Shown: positions 61,160 through 64,000 of the stretch, piece after piece | How the letters are laid out: each line of letters starts with the position of its first letter | Position numbering within the stretch: the stretch's first letter is position 1 | Assembly (NCBI GenBank): GCA_033065855.1 | Contig: JAVXUO010002348.1 | Span: forward strand, 186,001 to 250,000 | From: Escallonia rubra | Taxonomy: Eukaryota; Streptophyta; Magnoliopsida; Escalloniales; Escalloniaceae | Reading direction: 5' to 3' | Length of the DNA stretch: 64,000 nt | Position numbers and translations under genes: made by a program | Notes under the pieces: model-generated | Seen by the model: the letters and a program-made list of their open reading frames with translations, nothing else | Database searches by the model: none | Told to the model about the DNA's origin: nothing

Positions 61160-61412
61160 GTAACGTACACGCCCCCCCACCCCAATATTCAATACGTACG
61201 TGTCTTTTGTCGCATAATCTCCTAATGTTGTACCGATCGTTGCGACAATGTGTATGTATCGACGCACGTGCGCTAACATATGGAAGTAATAGCGTGTGAG
61301 TATGAGTCATCTAGAGAAAAAATAACATGGATCATGGAGTAGTTTTGTTTGCAGACATAGGGAATGCATAAGAGCGCTAGTGACAAATTCTTTGGGTTTA
61401 TATGATTACTAG
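61141..61412 (+). repeat. Direct repeat, copy 1 (RPSA exon 1 end plus intron start)
   Basis: Matches 62465-62748 from YVFK..RNDG coding sequence through ACAATGTGTATGTAT, GCGTGTGAGTATGAGTCAT and TTTGGGTTTATAT. Differences are scattered substitutions and a poly-A length change. Confidence 0.9.
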
Positions 61413-62464
61413 CTTTTAACCAGCGTGTTGCATGCGGATAAGATTTATCAAAATTACGACAATCTAAAATAAAAAAGAATGAACAACAATATGTTTTGAA
61501 GTCATAATAAGTTCAACAATGTTTTTACGAAACTAATTTGATGATCATATCCATCCAATCCAAAAAAGTTAATATTCTAGTTATCTTCTCCCCTTTCTCT
61601 TTTAGGAGATGGAGGAAAAAATTCTGATAAAGTAGGTGCTGCAATTAAGCAAAGCAAAAAAAAAAAAAAAAAATCCAATTATGATATTAGACTCAAGAAA
61701 ATAGTTAGATTTATTGCAAAGAAGCGGTTTGACTTTTTGCTAAAGCAAAGTCTACTTTGATTTTGATTGAACACCTGCTTTTAAAACTGTACACTATTTT
61801 GACAAAAAGTTATATAAACTTTGTCACTACGGCTAGCCAAAAATGTTTAAGCAAAGAAAACCTGATATAAGCCATTGAATCAAATTAGTTTAACTTAACT
61901 TCATATCTTTGACTAAAGATTCAAAATTAATCAAAACCAGTATTTAGGCAATGAAATGGTAACAAAAGCCGATAAATCAGTATAAATTTTAAAATCATAA
62001 GCAGAGCTTCCTTCAAACTTTTCTCGTAAATAACTAATAATAATAATATTAACCCTAGGCAACTTAGAGAAATTGATGTAAAAAAGAGCATACACAATGT
62101 TCTTATATGATAGATGGTAAAAAAATTAAAAAAAAAATGCAATGCTTGCCATATCATTTGTAAGAGATTCCATATAATATAAACATCTTCATTTGTAGGA
62201 AAATTACAGATTCCATTTCGCATATGCGCCTGCATTTGAAGTTATTTCCATCGAAGGAAATCAAATATCACAATGTAATACTGGTCAAAGTATAAATCAT
62301 GATATTAAACAAATGGCCCAAAAAAAAAAGCTAATTAAATGCATGGAAATGATCCACAATTTGAGCATGATATTTCTTGCGCAACCTAAAAGCTTGCTAC
62401 AATAGCAACCACAGAGGATTAAAAAGTGGAAATGAAAGTACATCAAATTGTCTAAGGCCACCTA

Positions 62465-62748
62465 AATACGTCTTCAAGCGCCGCAACGACGGTAAATATA
62501 CCCCCCGCCCCCCACCCAAAAAAAAAAATTCAATACGTATGTGCCTTCTGTTGCATAATCTTCTAATGTTGTACTAATCGTTACGACAATGTGTATGTAT
62601 TGATGCACGTGCACTAACAGATGGAAGTAATAGCGTGTGAGTATGAGTCATCTAGAGAAAAAGTAACGTGGATCATGGAGTAGTTTTGTTTGTAGACATA
62701 GGGCATACATAAGAGCACTGATGACAAATTCTTTGGGTTTATATAATT
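62465..62748 (+). repeat. Direct repeat, copy 2 (YVFKRRNDG fragment plus intron)
   Basis: Second copy of the RPSA exon 1 end. It keeps the family-consensus YVFKRRNDG, unlike copy 1 (FKCRND), and has a GT after the exon end. About 1.05 kb of AT-rich sequence without a recognised gene separates the two copies. Confidence 0.9.
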
Positions 62749-62783
62749 ATTCATCAATAACATTCAAGACTTTCAACACCCGG

Positions 62784-64000
62784 TGTCACGCCCCCCGGAA
62801 GGGGCGCAACGCTAAACAGGCTAGTTAACACATATACCTCAAGGATAAACAGAGCTTTACTACAACCTCAAATAGAAACAGCGGAAGCATGCTTAAACAT
62901 TACAGTCGTCCATAAGTGGAAAGACTGAACGAAACATTATATTACAGACCACCTCTCTTCTATACAAGTACTACACTCCAAAATAAACGAAGAACAACGA
63001 AAACGTTGCTCACCCAGCGTAATACTCTTGAGTCTCCCCGAGGTAATCCTCTTCGTCCCTTGACAGATACTCCGACTCCGAACCTAGGGAAAAAAAAAGT
63101 ATCGGGAATGGGTCAGCCTATTGGCTCAGTAGGGTATCTGGTGCTTTTAAGTCCAAACATGACTTGATCATATTATGTGTAGTTAGTATGAACATGCAAG
63201 TGACTTGAACAGATGATACCTACGTACTTAAGAATAATTTAACATATCGAGTAACACATGCAAGCATCTGCTCACACTTGCCTTCAAAAGAAACGAGAAT
63301 AACATATCGAGCAAGATTTGAAATCTTGTAGAATATACACGAGAATGACAAGCAAGACCTAAATATTAACTTGATCTCGCCAAGAATAACCAAACAGTAC
63401 AAAAAGTTCAAGGCAAATATAAGCCAAGTACGAGAATATCAATATGCAAATATGCCCCTCATGCACGAGCCAACCTTCCCTGAGTGCGAGAGACTTTTCG
63501 TATCGCAACCAACTGATGTAGCGGGTTCGATAGAAGAAGTCCAACGTCATCACAGGCACGCCAATAATTCCTTTCGAGAATTAGTACGCATAGCTAGTGC
63601 GCACTATCAAGACATGAACGAGAACGAGAACGAGAACCCTGGCCGGATAACTTCCAACCCCAGCAAATAACACCCTCAACTCACTTTTTTCCTCCTTCTT
63701 CACGTGATATGCATAATCATATACATACGTCAACATGAATGTCATCAAGTACCTCAAAAGAGGTTTAATCCCCTGTCGAGTCATATTTACCATATTATCA
63801 ACAATACATGCCAAACATGTAACCTAATCTGCCCAGTATTTCAAATGGCAGCAGGAGTAGTCTGTACTCCGAAAATCATAACAATTTAATTACAAGGCTT
63901 CTACAGTCAAACTATATATTTATGAAAACTAGACTTAAAGAGCTACATCCCAGTATTTCACTTGACACGAAAATATTGTTTTAAGATCATATTAAGCCCT
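62784..64000. mobile_element. Partial LTR, start only
   Basis: Begins TGTCACGCCCCCCGG, the start typical of a class of plant LTRs and similar to TGTAACGCCCC at 16565. A GGGTCAGCCTATTGGCTCAGTAGGG motif region (~63107-63132) parallels GGTGAGCCAAATGCCCAGTAAGG in the 16565 LTR. The other end lies outside the window. Open frames inside (e.g. 63371-63670) show no retroelement domain. Confidence 0.6.

Noticed and set aside
63371-63670. 99-codon open frame near the window end
   Set aside because: It lies inside the presumed LTR and contains a simple NENENEN run, with no gag, protease or polymerase motif.

Overview
This is a nuclear genome window from a flowering plant, most likely a eudicot. It is AT-rich, its genes are full of introns, and every complete protein matches a plant family end to end. 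Species cannot be fixed from the sequence alone. All exon models below were built by hand from conserved protein sequence plus GT/AG splice sites. In each case reading phase closes exactly and the predicted length fits the family.

Layout. (1) 1.5-13.2 kb, minus: V-type H+-ATPase subunit C (VHA-C/DET3), 11 exons, 374 aa. Introns 4 and 8 are swollen by two degenerate L1-type LINEs lying antisense to the gene. (2) 14.2-18.5 kb: a Tourist-like element with a CCA-repeat core, then a solo LTR. (3) 19.6-26.6 kb, plus: a GT29 sialyltransferase-like protein (SIA2/MGP2 type), 12 exons, 440 aa. (4) 28.2-29.0 kb, plus: an intronless SAM-domain protein of 273 aa. (5) 31.7-36.8 kb, minus: serine palmitoyltransferase subunit LCB2, 12 exons, 489 aa. 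The order sialyltransferase-like, SAM protein, LCB2 recalls the Arabidopsis At3g48780-At3g48820 neighbourhood. (6) 37.4-41.3 kb: a decayed hAT transposase on the minus strand, broken at exact target-site duplications by a short hAT element and a Tourist-like element. (7) 44.1-46.4 kb, minus: translocon-associated protein subunit beta (TRAP-beta), 198 aa, including a 6-nt microexon. (8) 41.4-52.2 kb and 53.0-58.5 kb: two diverged direct copies of one segment. The second copy carries a TRAP-beta pseudogene lacking exon 1, and it serves as an empty-site reference for insertions in the first copy, including a Mutator-like element with a perfect 9-bp duplication. (9) 59.1-60.8 kb: a GC-rich solo LTR with minisatellites. 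(10) 61.0-61.2 kb: an orphan first exon of 40S ribosomal protein SA, its 3' end duplicated 1.3 kb downstream. (11) 62.8 kb to the end: the start of another LTR.

The functional genes are unrelated housekeeping or secretory-pathway genes: proton pumping into the vacuole and trans-Golgi network, Golgi glycosylation, ER sphingolipid synthesis and ER translocation. They do not form one pathway. No undescribed gene system was recognised. The most informative content is the nested transposon record, the TRAP-beta microexon with its decayed duplicate, and the conserved gene order.
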